Under the pieces are notes generated by a model, which worked only from the letters and a program-made list of their open reading frames with translations, made no database searches and had not been told where the DNA came from. Position numbers and translations under genes: made by a program. A DNA stretch of 64,000 bases from Candidatus Saccharimonadota bacterium (GTDB lineage Bacteria; Patescibacteriota; Saccharimonadia; Saccharimonadales; Saccharimonadaceae): assembly GCA_905365145.1 (NCBI GenBank), contig CAJPIO010000001.1, positions 62,001 through 126,000 on the forward strand. Reading direction: 5' to 3'. Positions 45,961 to 55,511 of the stretch are shown piece by piece; position 1 is the stretch's first letter, and each line of letters begins with the position of its first letter.

Positions 45961-46467
45961 ATGATTAGACTGAGGTCTCCTGAAATATATGTCGGTTTAT
46001 TTGATATAGAAAGAGTGGGCTCTAGCACGATTACCGAACCTATAGGTGTATCGTATCGTTATCCAAATAGTAATATAGTTAATATTGCCGTAGCAGAAAG
46101 GGGGTTTCATCACCAATTACATAATGCTTATATGTATGATGTTTATGGCCCCGACTCTAGACCGCTTGTTCAATCTGATAAAGTCAGTGCTTTCGCCTAT
46201 CAGGATATACCTACGGAAGGATGTCCAATTGAAGATATAAAGACTTACGTTTACTATTTTGCAGCAGATAAACAACCAGATCTCTCATCAAGATTACGTA
46301 AAAAACTTAACGCGCAGAGAAAACTAGCAGCGCGCGTTTTAGCGGCAGTACTAAGCAATGAAGTCTATAAAGGACTGCCAGGTGACGGCACTATGCACAG
46401 AAAGCGTATTCCTAGGCGGATTTTGAACAGTAATCCAGATAACATAATGTATTGCCGTGTCTCTTGA
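45961..46467 (+). CDS. Hypothetical protein
   Basis: 168 residues, soluble, no signal peptide. It opens MIRLRSPEIYVGLFDIERVG, with an alternating beta pattern (VSYRYPNSNIVNIAVAERGF) and ends in a basic helix-rich part (SSRLRKKLNAQRKLAARVLA, HRKRIPRRILNSN). I recognise no family. Base composition is more AT-rich than the housekeeping genes. A TATAAA lies 9 nt before the ATG. Confidence 0.55.
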   Translation: MIRLRSPEIYVGLFDIERVGSSTITEPIGVSYRYPNSNIVNIAVAERGFHHQLHNAYMYDVYGPDSRPLVQSDKVSAFAYQDIPTEGCPIEDIKTYVYYFAADKQPDLSSRLRKKLNAQRKLAARVLAAVLSNEVYKGLPGDGTMHRKRIPRRILNSNPDNIMYCRVS

Positions 46468-46847
46468 TATACGAAACTTTGCCTTTGCTGAATAAATCGG
46501 AGCGATATGTAAAAAGCAGGAAGAACGTGCGGCCGACTAATCTCGCGCGTACAATTCTCGAATCCTACATGTAAGATTTTGAAATCTTCCGCGTATGATT
46601 TGTAAATCTCATGCCTAAGATTTTCTCATCTCGCGCGGATGATTGGAACGGGCCGCGGACGAGCTGGCAAAATGTCTCGCTAAAGAGTGGTGCGCTACCG
46701 GCAGCGTTGATAATTTGCATTAGCCGCGTGTTGCTAGTTGCGGTAGTAATTCGACCAAGTTATCAATGGTGGTGATCGTGTTACGCTAGTTGCGGTAATT
46801 AAAGCCGTCTTAGTCGCCTGCGTTCTTAATTGGCGTATAATATAACT
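46468..46847. other. 380-nt gene-free region with small hairpins and a 13-nt direct repeat
   Basis: No ORF with coding character. It holds AAGATTT/AAATCTT (46573-46588), GATTT/AAATC (46597-46608) and a further AAGATTTT (46617-46624), flanked by two CTCGCGCG (46542 and 46630), then GCTAGTTGCGGTA twice (46733-46745, 46785-46797). Confidence 0.6.
46836..46841 (+). promoter_or_regulatory. -10 element of rarA
   Basis: TATAAT ending 6 nt before ATG 46848. Confidence 0.6.
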
Positions 46848-48023
46848 ATGGGGCGAATTCCGCTGGCCGAACAGATGCGGCCACAAACGCTGGATGAGGT
46901 GATTGGACAGAGTCATTTGCTGGGCGAGGGCGAGCTGCTCCGCCAAATTGTTAAGCGTGGCGAGCCGGTTAGCTTGATTTTGTGGGGGCCGCCAGGGACA
47001 GGCAAGACCACCTTGGCGCGGATCATTGCCAGCGAAGTCAATGCCGAATTTGTTGAGCTGTCGGCGGTGACTAGCGGCAAAAAAGATGTCGAGCGGGTAA
47101 TTGAACACGCCAGGCAAAACTGGAATTTAGGATTGAGGACAATCTTGTTTGTCGATGAAATCCATCGCTTTAACAAGGCGCAGCAAGATGCGTTTTTGCC
47201 GCACGTCGAGAGCGGGCTGATCACCTTGATTGGCGCGACCACCGAGAACCCGAGCTTTGAGGTGATCACGCCGCTGCTCAGCCGGACGCGGGTGTTGGTG
47301 CTCCAACAGCTGACCAAAGATGAAATTATATTGGTGCTGAAGCGGGCGCTCAAAGTTTTGAAACAAACCAATCGGGTGTCGCCCAAAGCTCTGGACTATC
47401 TGGCGGAATTAGCGGACGGCGACGCGCGGGTGGCCTTGGGTAATTTGGAATTGGCATTGAGTTTTGGCGGGAAGGTCACGCCCGAGGTGGTCAAGGCCGC
47501 GGCTCAACGGCGATTGCCGGGCTATGACAAAAAGGGCGATGTGCATTATGATGTCATTTCGGCGTTCATCAAGTCGCTGCGCGGTAGCGACGCGGTGGCT
47601 GCGGCGTATTATTTGGCACGCATGATTGACGCCGGCGAAGACCCGAAGTTCATTGCTCGGCGGATGGTGATTTTCGCGTCAGAAGACATTGGGCTGGCGG
47701 GTAACGGCGCGCTGAGCTTGGCAGTTGCTGCCTTTGAAGCAGTGGAGCGCGTTGGGCTACCCGAAGCCAAATATAATTTATTCCACTGCGCTATCGCCCT
47801 GGCTCGCAGCCAGAAATCGCGCGAGATTACTGATCTGATGAATGACGCCTTTTCTCTGGCGCACAAATATCCGAATTCACCAGTGCCGCTCCATCTTCGA
47901 AACGCTGCTACCAGGCTAATGAAAGATCTAGGTTACGCTAAAGATTACCAATGGCAAGCTGGCTTCCAGCATGAAAAGGGATTTTTGCCGGAAGAGGTTA
48001 GGAAAGAGACCTCGAACCGCTAA
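46848..48023 (+). CDS. rarA: Replication-associated recombination protein A (RarA/MgsA)
   Basis: 391 residues. MGRIPLAEQMRPQTLDEVIG, Walker A ILWGPPGTGKTTLARIIASE, Walker B TILFVDEIHRFNKAQQDAFL, sensor LIGATTENPSFEVITPLLSR and the C-terminal tetramerisation region with RRMVIFASEDIGLAGNGALS are diagnostic. RarA acts at stalled forks with SSB. The start at 46848 removes six residues of an in-frame extension that would begin upstream of the -10. Confidence 0.95.
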   Translation: MGRIPLAEQMRPQTLDEVIGQSHLLGEGELLRQIVKRGEPVSLILWGPPGTGKTTLARIIASEVNAEFVELSAVTSGKKDVERVIEHARQNWNLGLRTILFVDEIHRFNKAQQDAFLPHVESGLITLIGATTENPSFEVITPLLSRTRVLVLQQLTKDEIILVLKRALKVLKQTNRVSPKALDYLAELADGDARVALGNLELALSFGGKVTPEVVKAAAQRRLPGYDKKGDVHYDVISAFIKSLRGSDAVAAAYYLARMIDAGEDPKFIARRMVIFASEDIGLAGNGALSLAVAAFEAVERVGLPEAKYNLFHCAIALARSQKSREITDLMNDAFSLAHKYPNSPVPLHLRNAATRLMKDLGYAKDYQWQAGFQHEKGFLPEEVRKETSNR

Positions 48024-48110
48024 CGGGTTTTACTGAATTTTTTGCTGTACAATCTATGCAAATATCGCTAACATGCGTCATAAACATAAATAGTATGATA
48101 CATTAAATGT

Positions 48111-49451
48111 ATGAGTAGCAAGAATGCAAAGAAATCCGAGCAGCGCAAATCTAATCAGCAGCAAGATGGCGCTCAGGCAAGCCAAGGCGAGCAGATTCAG
48201 TCGCCGCAAAGTGTTACTCAACCAGTCTCAGGCGGACAAATTCAACCGCTGCAGGTAAAGCAAGTCCAGCAGCCAATGCCGCAAATTGAACAGGCGCAAG
48301 CGCAACCCGAACAGCAGAATCAGCCGACAGCAGTCATCTCGCCACAAGCTTACCAGAACCAGACTCAATATCAATACGTTTATGTTAACTATTCAAGAAA
48401 AAGCAACGTTATCGGATTATCGATTGTTTACGCGATCAGTTTATTCTTGACGATAGGCCTTCCGATTGGTTTATTCAGCATGAATGGTTCGATGAAAGAC
48501 TTTTCGAGCGAAGCAAACTATTATTTGATTCAAGTTGTGAAAATAGTCATGCCGATTGTTCTGGCACTGTCGGTGATATCGTCTATAATTTTGTGGATAG
48601 CTTACTTGTCGAGTAAAAACAGATTAGTAGCCAAAATTGCAGCTGCCTGTACGCTTTCTATATCGGTCATATCTTTTGTTGTTTTTTGGATTTATTTAAA
48701 CTTCTATTCTGTGGTAGGCTTTGGCGATGCGGCGTTCTTTTTGCCTATACCTTTCGGCGTGATGATATTGGGAATTGCTTGGTGTATTAACGTTTTTAAA
48801 TACCAGAATGAAAAGCCAGCGTATTATGCGAATACTTCTCTAAACGGCCAATATGTAGTTTCGCCGCAATATCCTAATCATCCGCCACAGCAGCCGCAAC
48901 CGAGCATTCAGCAGCCAGGCGCTGCCGATCCGCAGTACGGGCCAGCGCCAGCTGAGCAGAATGCCTCTTATGAACAGCAGACGGTCAACCAGCAGTATTT
49001 CGCGCAGCCGCAAGCGGCGCCAGTCCAGTATGTTGTTATGGCGCAGTTGCTCAAAGGCGTTAAGGGTTGGCTCGCATTTTTCATGGTGTGTCTAGCGATT
49101 GATGGCGTTTGTTCGGTTGGTTTGTTTTTTACCTCGTTGTTAAACCTAGGCGATCCGTCGGCTGTCGTTTCAGTGACATTCATGCCGATCATTGCTGTAC
49201 TGACTACTGTCGCGGTGGTGCTCATTAATCTGCAAAAGAAGCTTGGCAAGTGGCTGGCGGTTGCGGCGCTCGTAGTTTCGTTCTTCTATTCAGCAAGTTC
49301 TGCGGTAGTTGATAGCGTGGTCAAAAGACCTCCGAACACTGACTCAATTATTAGTATGACTAGCACTATCATTGCTAGCGGGATTTCTATGGGATTGCTT
49401 TGTTTGTACTTCTTTGTTTCTAGGCGCGTGAAAGAGACTCTGGTTAACTAA
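48111..49451 (+). CDS. Membrane protein with Gln/Pro-rich segments
   Basis: 446 residues. A hydrophilic Gln-rich N-terminus (1-95, many QQ/QP repeats) precedes four hydrophobic helices (VIGLSIVYAISLFLTIGLPI, IVMPIVLALSVISSIILWIA, IAAACTLSISVISFVVFWIY, PIPFGVMILGIAWCINVFKY). A second Gln/Pro/Ala-rich linker (about 255-315) leads to four more helices. No known motif. The Gln-rich parts probably lie in the cytoplasm. Function unknown. Confidence 0.75.
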   Translation: MSSKNAKKSEQRKSNQQQDGAQASQGEQIQSPQSVTQPVSGGQIQPLQVKQVQQPMPQIEQAQAQPEQQNQPTAVISPQAYQNQTQYQYVYVNYSRKSNVIGLSIVYAISLFLTIGLPIGLFSMNGSMKDFSSEANYYLIQVVKIVMPIVLALSVISSIILWIAYLSSKNRLVAKIAAACTLSISVISFVVFWIYLNFYSVVGFGDAAFFLPIPFGVMILGIAWCINVFKYQNEKPAYYANTSLNGQYVVSPQYPNHPPQQPQPSIQQPGAADPQYGPAPAEQNASYEQQTVNQQYFAQPQAAPVQYVVMAQLLKGVKGWLAFFMVCLAIDGVCSVGLFFTSLLNLGDPSAVVSVTFMPIIAVLTTVAVVLINLQKKLGKWLAVAALVVSFFYSASSAVVDSVVKRPPNTDSIISMTSTIIASGISMGLLCLYFFVSRRVKETLVN

Positions 49452-49485
49452 AGTACCAAAAGTCAAAAGTTTCTCTATACGAATA

Positions 49486-49518
49486 GGCCGCTCCTTTTCT
49501 AGAGCGGCCAGTTTTTTT
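49486..49518. terminator. Terminator between convergent genes
   Basis: GGCCGCTC pairs with GAGCGGCC, then AGTTTTTTTA. The T-run touches the stop codon of the convergent GH13 gene. Confidence 0.8.
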
Positions 49519-51166
49519 ATTCAATTGATAGCCGGTGTTCGCTACATCCGATTAATACACCTTCGTACGGGCGTAGTTCTACCGAGCCGTCATCGGCAAC
49601 CTCGGGGTAGTCATTTGGGTGTGTGGCGCATAAGATACTGCCGGTATGTGGTAGCGTAACACGGTGTTTGGTGTTGCCAAAATTTAATGCGACAAAGACA
49701 TGCTGTTCTCGGCCAATCCATCGCGCGTAAGCAAATACGTCATTATCTGTATCGCTGAGCGGCTCGTATTCGCCAGTGCGCAAGATTTCGTAGCGGCTGC
49801 GCAAGGTCAATAAGCGGCGGTATAGCGCCAAAAATGAGTCTGGTTCGTTCTGCTCTGATTCTACATTGACATTTTGGCAAGCGGGATTTACTGGTAGCCA
49901 TGGTTTAGCGGTACTAAATCCGGCATTTTGGCCAGCCGTCCACTGCATCGGCGTACGCTCTGGATCGCGTCCGACAGATTCGTCGTTGCCGTGGCTGAAG
50001 ACCGACTTATCTTGAATCTCTTCAAAGCGAACTGGCCCATTGCTCATGCCAATCTCGTCGCCGTAATACACTACCGGCAGCCCTGGCAGCGTCAGTTGCA
50101 TCAACGCAATTAAGCGAGCTTGTTTCTCTCCGCCGAAGCGCGTAACGATGCGTGATTGGTCGTGATTACTAAAGCAGTAGACTGGCGTATGCACGTCGGG
50201 GTTTATCATACCTTGGAATTCGTTGACGATTGTGCTCATCGACTCGGCATTAAATTTGGCGTGTAATCCTTCAAAATTGAATGGCATTGATACTTTTGGA
50301 TTGACACCATAAAAACCCAAATATTGTTCGCTAGTGCTATAATTACCATCCGGATAATCTTCGAAAATCATGATACGATCCGGATACGAGGCAACTATAT
50401 CCGTTAGCTCCCGTAAATATGGGAAAAGATTATCCCAGAAGCGGCTATATTTGTGCTGCAAATCGTCGAATTTCGTGGGCGGTTTTTTACCACGATAGCG
50501 CTCGGCAACTGGGTCGTCGCGCAGTTCCGGATCTTTACTGATCCAGCGTACCGCGTCCGCTCGAAAACCATCGACGCCCAGGTCTAGCCAAAAATGTAGT
50601 ACGTCGTGCATTTCGCGGCGCACCTCAGGATTATCCCAGTTGAGGTCTGGCTGTTCTTTCAAGAACGTGTGCAAGTAATACTGCTGGCGCCCCTCGTGCC
50701 ATTGCCAAGCGCTGCCGCCAAAAATGCTTAGCCAATTGTTCGGTTCTGAGCCGTCAGGTTTAGCATCGCGCCAAACATAAAAATCATTCTTATCGTTGTC
50801 CTTGGAGCTTTGCGATTCTAAAAACCACGGATGCTGATTACTGGTATGGTTGGGTACGAAATCGACCATTACTTTAATATCGCGAGCGTGCGCTTTCTCA
50901 ACCAACTCTTTGAAGTCATCAAGCGAGCCGAAAATCGGATCAATATCACAATAGTCCGCCACATCGTAGCCCATGTCAGCTTGCGGCGACGGATAAAACG
51001 GCGAAAACCAAATCGCATCGATGCCGAGCGACTTATCGCCGCCCTTAATATAATCAAGCTTGTCAATCACGCCGCGCAAGTCGCCGACGCCATCGCCATT
51101 AGAATCCATGAACGATCGCGGATAGATTTGATAAAATCCGTTAACGTCGCGCCATTTTTTTGCCAT
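49517..51166 (-). CDS. Glycoside hydrolase family 13 enzyme (alpha-glucosidase/trehalose-synthase-like)
   Basis: 549 residues. The (beta/alpha)8 barrel regions are clear: region I DFVPNHTSN (102-110), region II GFRADAVRWI (200-209, nucleophile Asp204), region III IMIFEDYPD (acid/base Glu near 269), region IV FSNHDQSR. QIYPRSFMDSNGDGVGDLRG near the start marks the oligo-1,6-glucosidase/alpha-glucosidase group, retaining enzymes that act on alpha-glucosides in the cytoplasm. No signal peptide. It may mobilise or interconvert glucans taken from a host. 38 nt after typA in the same direction, with a GAGGGGG site. Confidence 0.92.
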   Translation of the reverse strand: MAKKWRDVNGFYQIYPRSFMDSNGDGVGDLRGVIDKLDYIKGGDKSLGIDAIWFSPFYPSPQADMGYDVADYCDIDPIFGSLDDFKELVEKAHARDIKVMVDFVPNHTSNQHPWFLESQSSKDNDKNDFYVWRDAKPDGSEPNNWLSIFGGSAWQWHEGRQQYYLHTFLKEQPDLNWDNPEVRREMHDVLHFWLDLGVDGFRADAVRWISKDPELRDDPVAERYRGKKPPTKFDDLQHKYSRFWDNLFPYLRELTDIVASYPDRIMIFEDYPDGNYSTSEQYLGFYGVNPKVSMPFNFEGLHAKFNAESMSTIVNEFQGMINPDVHTPVYCFSNHDQSRIVTRFGGEKQARLIALMQLTLPGLPVVYYGDEIGMSNGPVRFEEIQDKSVFSHGNDESVGRDPERTPMQWTAGQNAGFSTAKPWLPVNPACQNVNVESEQNEPDSFLALYRRLLTLRSRYEILRTGEYEPLSDTDNDVFAYARWIGREQHVFVALNFGNTKHRVTLPHTGSILCATHPNDYPEVADDGSVELRPYEGVLIGCSEHRLSIE

Positions 51167-51204
51167 AATTACCCCCTCTTATTTATTATATTAAAAATTA
51201 AAAT

Positions 51205-53028
51205 TTACTTTTTGTTGGCGCGCTTTCGCTCATTGGCATCTAGGTAGCGTTTACGTAGGCGCAAAGACTTCGGCGTTACTTCCAGCAGCTCGTCGTCCTC
51301 GATGAAGTCGATGCATTGCTCCAGGCTAAACTGCGTAAATGGCGTCAATTGTACTGTACCGTCGGATGATTTGGAACGCATGTTAGTCAGGTGCTTAGCC
51401 TTACAGACGTTAATTTCAATGTCTTCTTGGCGGTTATAAATACCGACAATCATCCCGGCGTACACTTCCGTACCCGGCCCGACCAAAAGTTCGCCGCGCG
51501 CCTCGGCCGCCTGCAGCGCATACGGCGTTGTCGTGCCAGCCTCAAAGGCGATGAGTACGCCGCCGCGGGTCTTTGGCAATTTGCCGCCCAGCGGTTGATA
51601 GCCGCACGGCAGGGAATTCATAATCACCGTGCCTTTGGTGGCGGTCAGTAGTACGTTGCGTAGACCGATCAAAGCCCTGGTCGGCAGCACGTAGGTGATA
51701 CGGGTAGCGCCGCTGGCGGTGGTTTCTTGCGACTTCATTTCAGCGTGGCGAGCACCCAACTCCTGGCTGATCGCGCCGATGAATTCGCTGCTAATTTCGA
51801 TTTGCAGTTCTTCAATTGGCTCTTTTTCGATGCCGTCCTCGGTGATGGTCACCACTTGCGGGCGGCCAACTTCAAATTCAAAGCCCTCGCGCCGCATGGT
51901 CTCGATCAAGACACTCAGGTGCAGTTCGCCGCGGCCAGACACCGTAAAGCCGATGCCGTTTTCTTCAACGCGCAGCGCCACGTTGGTTTCCAATTCTCGC
52001 CGCAAGCGGTCGCCAATTTGCCGTGAGGTGGTAAACTTGCCCTCGCGTCCTTTCATCGGGCTGGTGTTTGGGCCGAGGTACATGCTCAGCGTCGGCGCTT
52101 CGATGGCGATCGTCGGCAGGGCTTCGGGGTGTTCTTTGTCAGCAATCGTATCGCCAATGTGCGCCTCACCCACGCCGACCAGCGCCACGATATCGCCAGC
52201 AAACGCCTCGTCAAGCTCCTCGCGGTTCAGCCCGCGGTAACCAAAAACTTTCTCGATTCGCGCTGAACTCGACACTTCGCCCTGTTTCAGCAAGCTAACC
52301 GCTAGGCCACGCTTGACCGACCCGCGAGCGATCCGCCCAATGGCATATTTGCCCTGAAAGGTGTCGTACTGCAAACTAGTCACCAGCATCTGAAACCCGC
52401 CGTCAGCCGTGACGCTCGGTGCAGGAATATCATTGATAATCGCCTCAAAAATCGGTGTGAGATCAGCGTTGTCGCTCGGGTCGGTAGGAATCTCTCGCCA
52501 GGCCTTGCCATCGCGCCCGATAGCATAATAAATCGGATATTGCAGCTGACTATCATCAGTCGCTAACTCCAAAAATAGATCGCTCAGTTCATCTTCAACC
52601 TCGGCAATTCGCCTGGCTGGCTTGTCAATTTTATTAATCACCACCACCGGCTTCAAGCCCAGTTCCAGCGCCTTTGAAAGCACAAACTTGGTCTGCGGCA
52701 TCGGCCCTTCCTGTGCATCGACGATCAGCAAGACGCCGTCCGCCATCTGCAGCGTTCGCTCGACTTCGCCCGAAAAATCAGCGTGCCCCGGCGTGTCGAT
52801 GATGTTGATTTTATAATCGCCGTAAAAAATCGAGGTCTGTTTGGCGGTGATGGTGATACCGCGTTCGTGCTCCTGATCGCCCGAATCCATGATCAGCTCC
52901 TGGTTCATCTCGGCCTGGTTGTCGCGGAATGTGCGCGACTGTTTGAGCAGCCCGTCAACCATGGTTGTCTTGCCGTGATCGACGTGGGCAATAATGGCAA
53001 TATTTCGAATCTTGCTAGCGTCCTTCAT
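51205..53028 (-). CDS. typA: Translational GTPase TypA/BipA
   Basis: About 607 residues. G1 IAIIAHVDHGKTTMVDGLLK, G2 GITITAKQT, G3 NIIDTPGHADFSGEVERTLQ, G4 VVINKIDKP, then the BipA domains II, III, V and the C-terminal domain (GYQPLGGKLPKTRGGVLIAF, MRSKSSDGTVQLTP). It binds the ribosome and helps assembly or stress translation. The start at ATG 53028 (MKDASKIRN) is preferred over an in-frame start 18 codons earlier, because homologues start close to the G1 motif. Confidence 0.95.
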   Translation of the reverse strand: MKDASKIRNIAIIAHVDHGKTTMVDGLLKQSRTFRDNQAEMNQELIMDSGDQEHERGITITAKQTSIFYGDYKINIIDTPGHADFSGEVERTLQMADGVLLIVDAQEGPMPQTKFVLSKALELGLKPVVVINKIDKPARRIAEVEDELSDLFLELATDDSQLQYPIYYAIGRDGKAWREIPTDPSDNADLTPIFEAIINDIPAPSVTADGGFQMLVTSLQYDTFQGKYAIGRIARGSVKRGLAVSLLKQGEVSSSARIEKVFGYRGLNREELDEAFAGDIVALVGVGEAHIGDTIADKEHPEALPTIAIEAPTLSMYLGPNTSPMKGREGKFTTSRQIGDRLRRELETNVALRVEENGIGFTVSGRGELHLSVLIETMRREGFEFEVGRPQVVTITEDGIEKEPIEELQIEISSEFIGAISQELGARHAEMKSQETTASGATRITYVLPTRALIGLRNVLLTATKGTVIMNSLPCGYQPLGGKLPKTRGGVLIAFEAGTTTPYALQAAEARGELLVGPGTEVYAGMIVGIYNRQEDIEINVCKAKHLTNMRSKSSDGTVQLTPFTQFSLEQCIDFIEDDELLEVTPKSLRLRKRYLDANERKRANKK

Positions 53029-53109
53029 AAAAATATGGTCTGATGTTAACGCAGACCTTCCTTTGGTGATTAATTGTAGCACAGATGAGCGGGGATGGGA
53101 AGTGCGCTA

Positions 53110-54273
53110 CTACGGTGAAGCTTGCTCATCAAGCTTTAGCTGCACGAAAATAGCTAGCCCTGACAAAACCACCAGCATCCAACCAGCGATGAAAACGCTT
53201 TGGTTTGACAAAACTCCAAATACAAACGTTAGCGGCATGAGGACAATTCGTCCCACGGCGTTTATCACCGAGCCGGAACCTGTGCGGTACCGCGACGGCA
53301 ACTGGTGTTGTATCTGCGCAGTAAAATGAAATAGCAGCGCCCCCGAGACTACCGCTATTAAAACCTGCGCGGCGATAGTTATCCATAAATTACTGCCCAC
53401 TGAAAGCGCGAGCGATGCCAAGCCTAGCGAAACTGATAAAACTATATTTATTTGCTTTGAGCTGAGATATTTAACCAACGAGCCGCCCAGTCCGCCCAAG
53501 CCTTCTATGAACGACCCGGCGATGCCAAATACTATCGCCGGAGCCGACAGCGCAATATACCACAGCTGATAAGCCTCGCGATTCATCTTTTGGATACAAA
53601 AGACTATCATAATCGCGGTCATCAGCCAGAGTAGGCTTTTACTTTTGAAAACGCATTTGAATGTATTTTTAGTATGTTTGATAAGTTTTTCATCAGCCAC
53701 CTCGCGGCTAATCTTTGCATCCTTATAAATTAGATGGCAAACCATAGACATCGCAATTGGAATAATCGTTAAATTAAATGCCAGCAGCAGCGAGTGTTCG
53801 CCAATCCAGCCGCCCAAAAAGTTACTGATAATCAATGCTACTCCGCCTAACGTCTCATACAACCCTAGCGCTCGATTAAAATTCCTGGCGTGCCCTTGCT
53901 CCTCGAGCAGCGTATCGTAGATCATAGCTGCGCCAGTTCCGCTCGAAAAAGCATCATGAAGACCCCAAATCGTCACAGCGGCGGCATACATAAAGATATT
54001 ATCGCTAGCGCCGGCCATCAAGCTGCTAATTCCTAAGAACAGCCCAGCGAGCACCATTGAACCCTTGCGGCTCCAGCGATCCGCGATAATTCCTGATGGA
54101 ATTTCGGTCAGAATAGACGATATCAGCAGAACAATCGCGATCAAACTAATTCCAAAATTGTCAATGCCTATACTTCTTATGAATAATTTCTCAATTGAAT
54201 ACCAAAGTACAAAGCTTAAGAAGAACTTGCCAACATACAGCGGAAGCAGCCTCTTCATGACAGCTTTCTTCAT
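53110..54273 (-). CDS. Major facilitator superfamily transporter
   Basis: 387 residues with about eleven or twelve hydrophobic helices. The loop 2-3 signature GIIADRWSRKGSMVLAG identifies the MFS; the central loop is KDAKISREVADEKLIKHTKN. It resembles drug-efflux-type carriers, but the substrate is unknown. TATAAT stands 6 nt before the ATG (leaderless). Downstream of tRNA-Gly(CCC) on the same strand without a visible terminator. Confidence 0.85.
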   Translation of the reverse strand: MKKAVMKRLLPLYVGKFFLSFVLWYSIEKLFIRSIGIDNFGISLIAIVLLISSILTEIPSGIIADRWSRKGSMVLAGLFLGISSLMAGASDNIFMYAAAVTIWGLHDAFSSGTGAAMIYDTLLEEQGHARNFNRALGLYETLGGVALIISNFLGGWIGEHSLLLAFNLTIIPIAMSMVCHLIYKDAKISREVADEKLIKHTKNTFKCVFKSKSLLWLMTAIMIVFCIQKMNREAYQLWYIALSAPAIVFGIAGSFIEGLGGLGGSLVKYLSSKQINIVLSVSLGLASLALSVGSNLWITIAAQVLIAVVSGALLFHFTAQIQHQLPSRYRTGSGSVINAVGRIVLMPLTFVFGVLSNQSVFIAGWMLVVLSGLAIFVQLKLDEQASP

Positions 54274-54279
54274 ATTCTA

Positions 54280-54285
54280 ATTATA
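54280..54285 (-). promoter_or_regulatory. -10 element of the MFS gene
   Basis: TATAAT on the minus strand ending 6 nt before ATG 54273. Confidence 0.6.
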
Positions 54286-54330
54286 ATGCGTGACAGCGTT
54301 ATTTTGAAGGTCTATGACAATAATTTGAAT

Positions 54331-54405
54331 TGGTGCGGGTAGAGGGAGTCGAACCCTCGTCTCATGCTTGGGAAGCATACATAATAGCCGTTATACGATA
54401 CCCGC
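54331..54405 (-). tRNA. tRNA-Gly (anticodon CCC)
   Basis: 75 nt with CCA. Acceptor GCGGGTA/TACCCGC, D-loop containing GG, anticodon loop TTCCCAA, T-loop TTCGACT. Reads GGG. Confidence 0.94.
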
Positions 54406-54414
54406 GCTGACTAT

Positions 54415-54420
54415 ATTATA
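54415..54420 (-). promoter_or_regulatory. -10 element of tRNA-Gly(CCC)
   Basis: TATAAT on the minus strand, 9 nt before the tRNA. Confidence 0.55.
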
Positions 54421-54460
54421 CACTATACTTTGGTTATTTTCGCAGGCCGCTACCTCCGGA

Positions 54461-54488
54461 TTGACATAACCGGTTTCCTTGTTACAAT
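54461..54488 (+). promoter_or_regulatory. Promoter of the CAP-domain gene
   Basis: Consensus TTGACA, 16-nt spacer, TACAAT ending 6 nt before ATG 54495. This is the clearest full promoter attached to a predicted leaderless gene. Confidence 0.75.
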
Positions 54489-54494
54489 CAAGAT

Positions 54495-55346
54495 ATGAAA
54501 AAACAAAAACTTGTAGTTATATTAGTTATTCTAACACTGATCGGGGCGGGGATAGGCGTATACATTGCTGTATGTATTGCGCCGAAAAATAAGGGTAATG
54601 CCAGCCAGCAGCAGGAGCAAAAAGCAACTTCCAGTCCTAACTTCACCAAGTCTGGTTCTGACAATAGCTCCAGCAGTAGCAAGTCTAATACAGATTCCAA
54701 GTCTAAGCAGTCTACGCCGAACCAGCAAGAGAAGAAGCCTGAAAAACCGCAGCCAAACCAAAAAGATCAGAGAATTGACCCTGTACGTCCGAAGCATAAT
54801 CCAGCCCCGCAACCACCGGCGAGTCCAGCCTCGCCGCCGAAAAACAACCAACGGCCAGCTCCGCAGCCTCAGCAGCTCGGTAATTCGCAGCAGCCTGCGC
54901 CGAATCCGCAACCAAATCCAACTCCAAATCCGCAGCCGCAACCAGCAGACCAAGATAAAAAGTATGACATAGGCCCGCCAGATGCTTTGGAGATTCTTGA
55001 ACTGATTAACTATGCTCGTAGTAAAGAAAATCTGAAGCCGTTAAAAATGTACGAGCCGCTTAATCGAACGGCGCAGTGGATGGCGAATGATATGAAAGAG
55101 AATAATTATTTTAGCCATTATAAACCGGGCACAACTATTCCGCACGGATTGCTTAAAGCGAGGACTGTCTGCAACGCGCCAGCCGAGAATCTGGTGCAAA
55201 CTGCGCTGCCAGATTTGCACACTAGCCGCGTAGCCTTTAACGCCTGGATGCAATCGCCGCCGCACAGGCAATCCATCATGTCGAGCACCTACACGCTAAC
55301 CGGGTTTGGCATCGCCGGCAATAAGATTGTGGAGCATTTTTGTTGA
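54495..55346 (+). CDS. Membrane-anchored CAP (SCP/PR1)-domain protein
   Basis: 283 residues. An N-terminal helix (LVVILVILTLIGAGIGVYIA, 6-25) anchors or exports it. A long Ser/Lys then Pro/Gln/Asn-rich linker (30-155) follows, likely spanning the wall. The CAP domain (160-283) has ILELINYARSKENLKPLKMY, LNRTAQWMANDMKENNYFSH, PAENLVQTAL, and FNAWMQSPPHRQSIMSSTYT plus TGFGIAG, including the His residues and Glu of the CAP cavity. Bacterial CAP proteins are surface proteins of mostly unknown activity. Two cysteines in the domain could form a disulfide. Confidence 0.9.
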   Translation: MKKQKLVVILVILTLIGAGIGVYIAVCIAPKNKGNASQQQEQKATSSPNFTKSGSDNSSSSSKSNTDSKSKQSTPNQQEKKPEKPQPNQKDQRIDPVRPKHNPAPQPPASPASPPKNNQRPAPQPQQLGNSQQPAPNPQPNPTPNPQPQPADQDKKYDIGPPDALEILELINYARSKENLKPLKMYEPLNRTAQWMANDMKENNYFSHYKPGTTIPHGLLKARTVCNAPAENLVQTALPDLHTSRVAFNAWMQSPPHRQSIMSSTYTLTGFGIAGNKIVEHFC

Positions 55347-55400
55347 GGTGTACGTTTAGGCTGTCTGCCTTATAGCCATTCTCGCCGCTATTGGTATCCT

Positions 55401-55457
55401 ATGAAAACTGCGCGGATGAATCTGATGTAGAGGAGCGGCATTGCGCCAAGTTTTCAT
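55401..55457. repeat. Inverted repeat in the gap after the CAP gene
   Basis: ATGAAAACTGCGC (55401-55413) pairs with GCGCCAAGTTTTCAT (55443-55457) with a two-base bulge; loop 29 nt. It has no T-run. It lies between a plus-strand and a minus-strand gene end and may be a terminator variant or a protein-binding site. Confidence 0.5.
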
Positions 55458-55511
55458 GTAAGATGAGTGAGAATTGCTAGTGTGTGTCCTTATTCTATGC
55501 TAGAATGCAGC

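Noticed and set aside
46733..46797. The two GCTAGTTGCGGTA repeats as replication-origin iterons.
   Set aside because: Only two copies, no DnaA-box cluster, no AT-rich unwinding region and no dnaA nearby.
48111..49451. Gln-rich repeats read as a possible tandem DNA repeat or CRISPR-like array.
   Set aside because: The repetition is at the amino-acid level only (Gln/Pro-rich linkers); no regular DNA repeat-spacer pattern.
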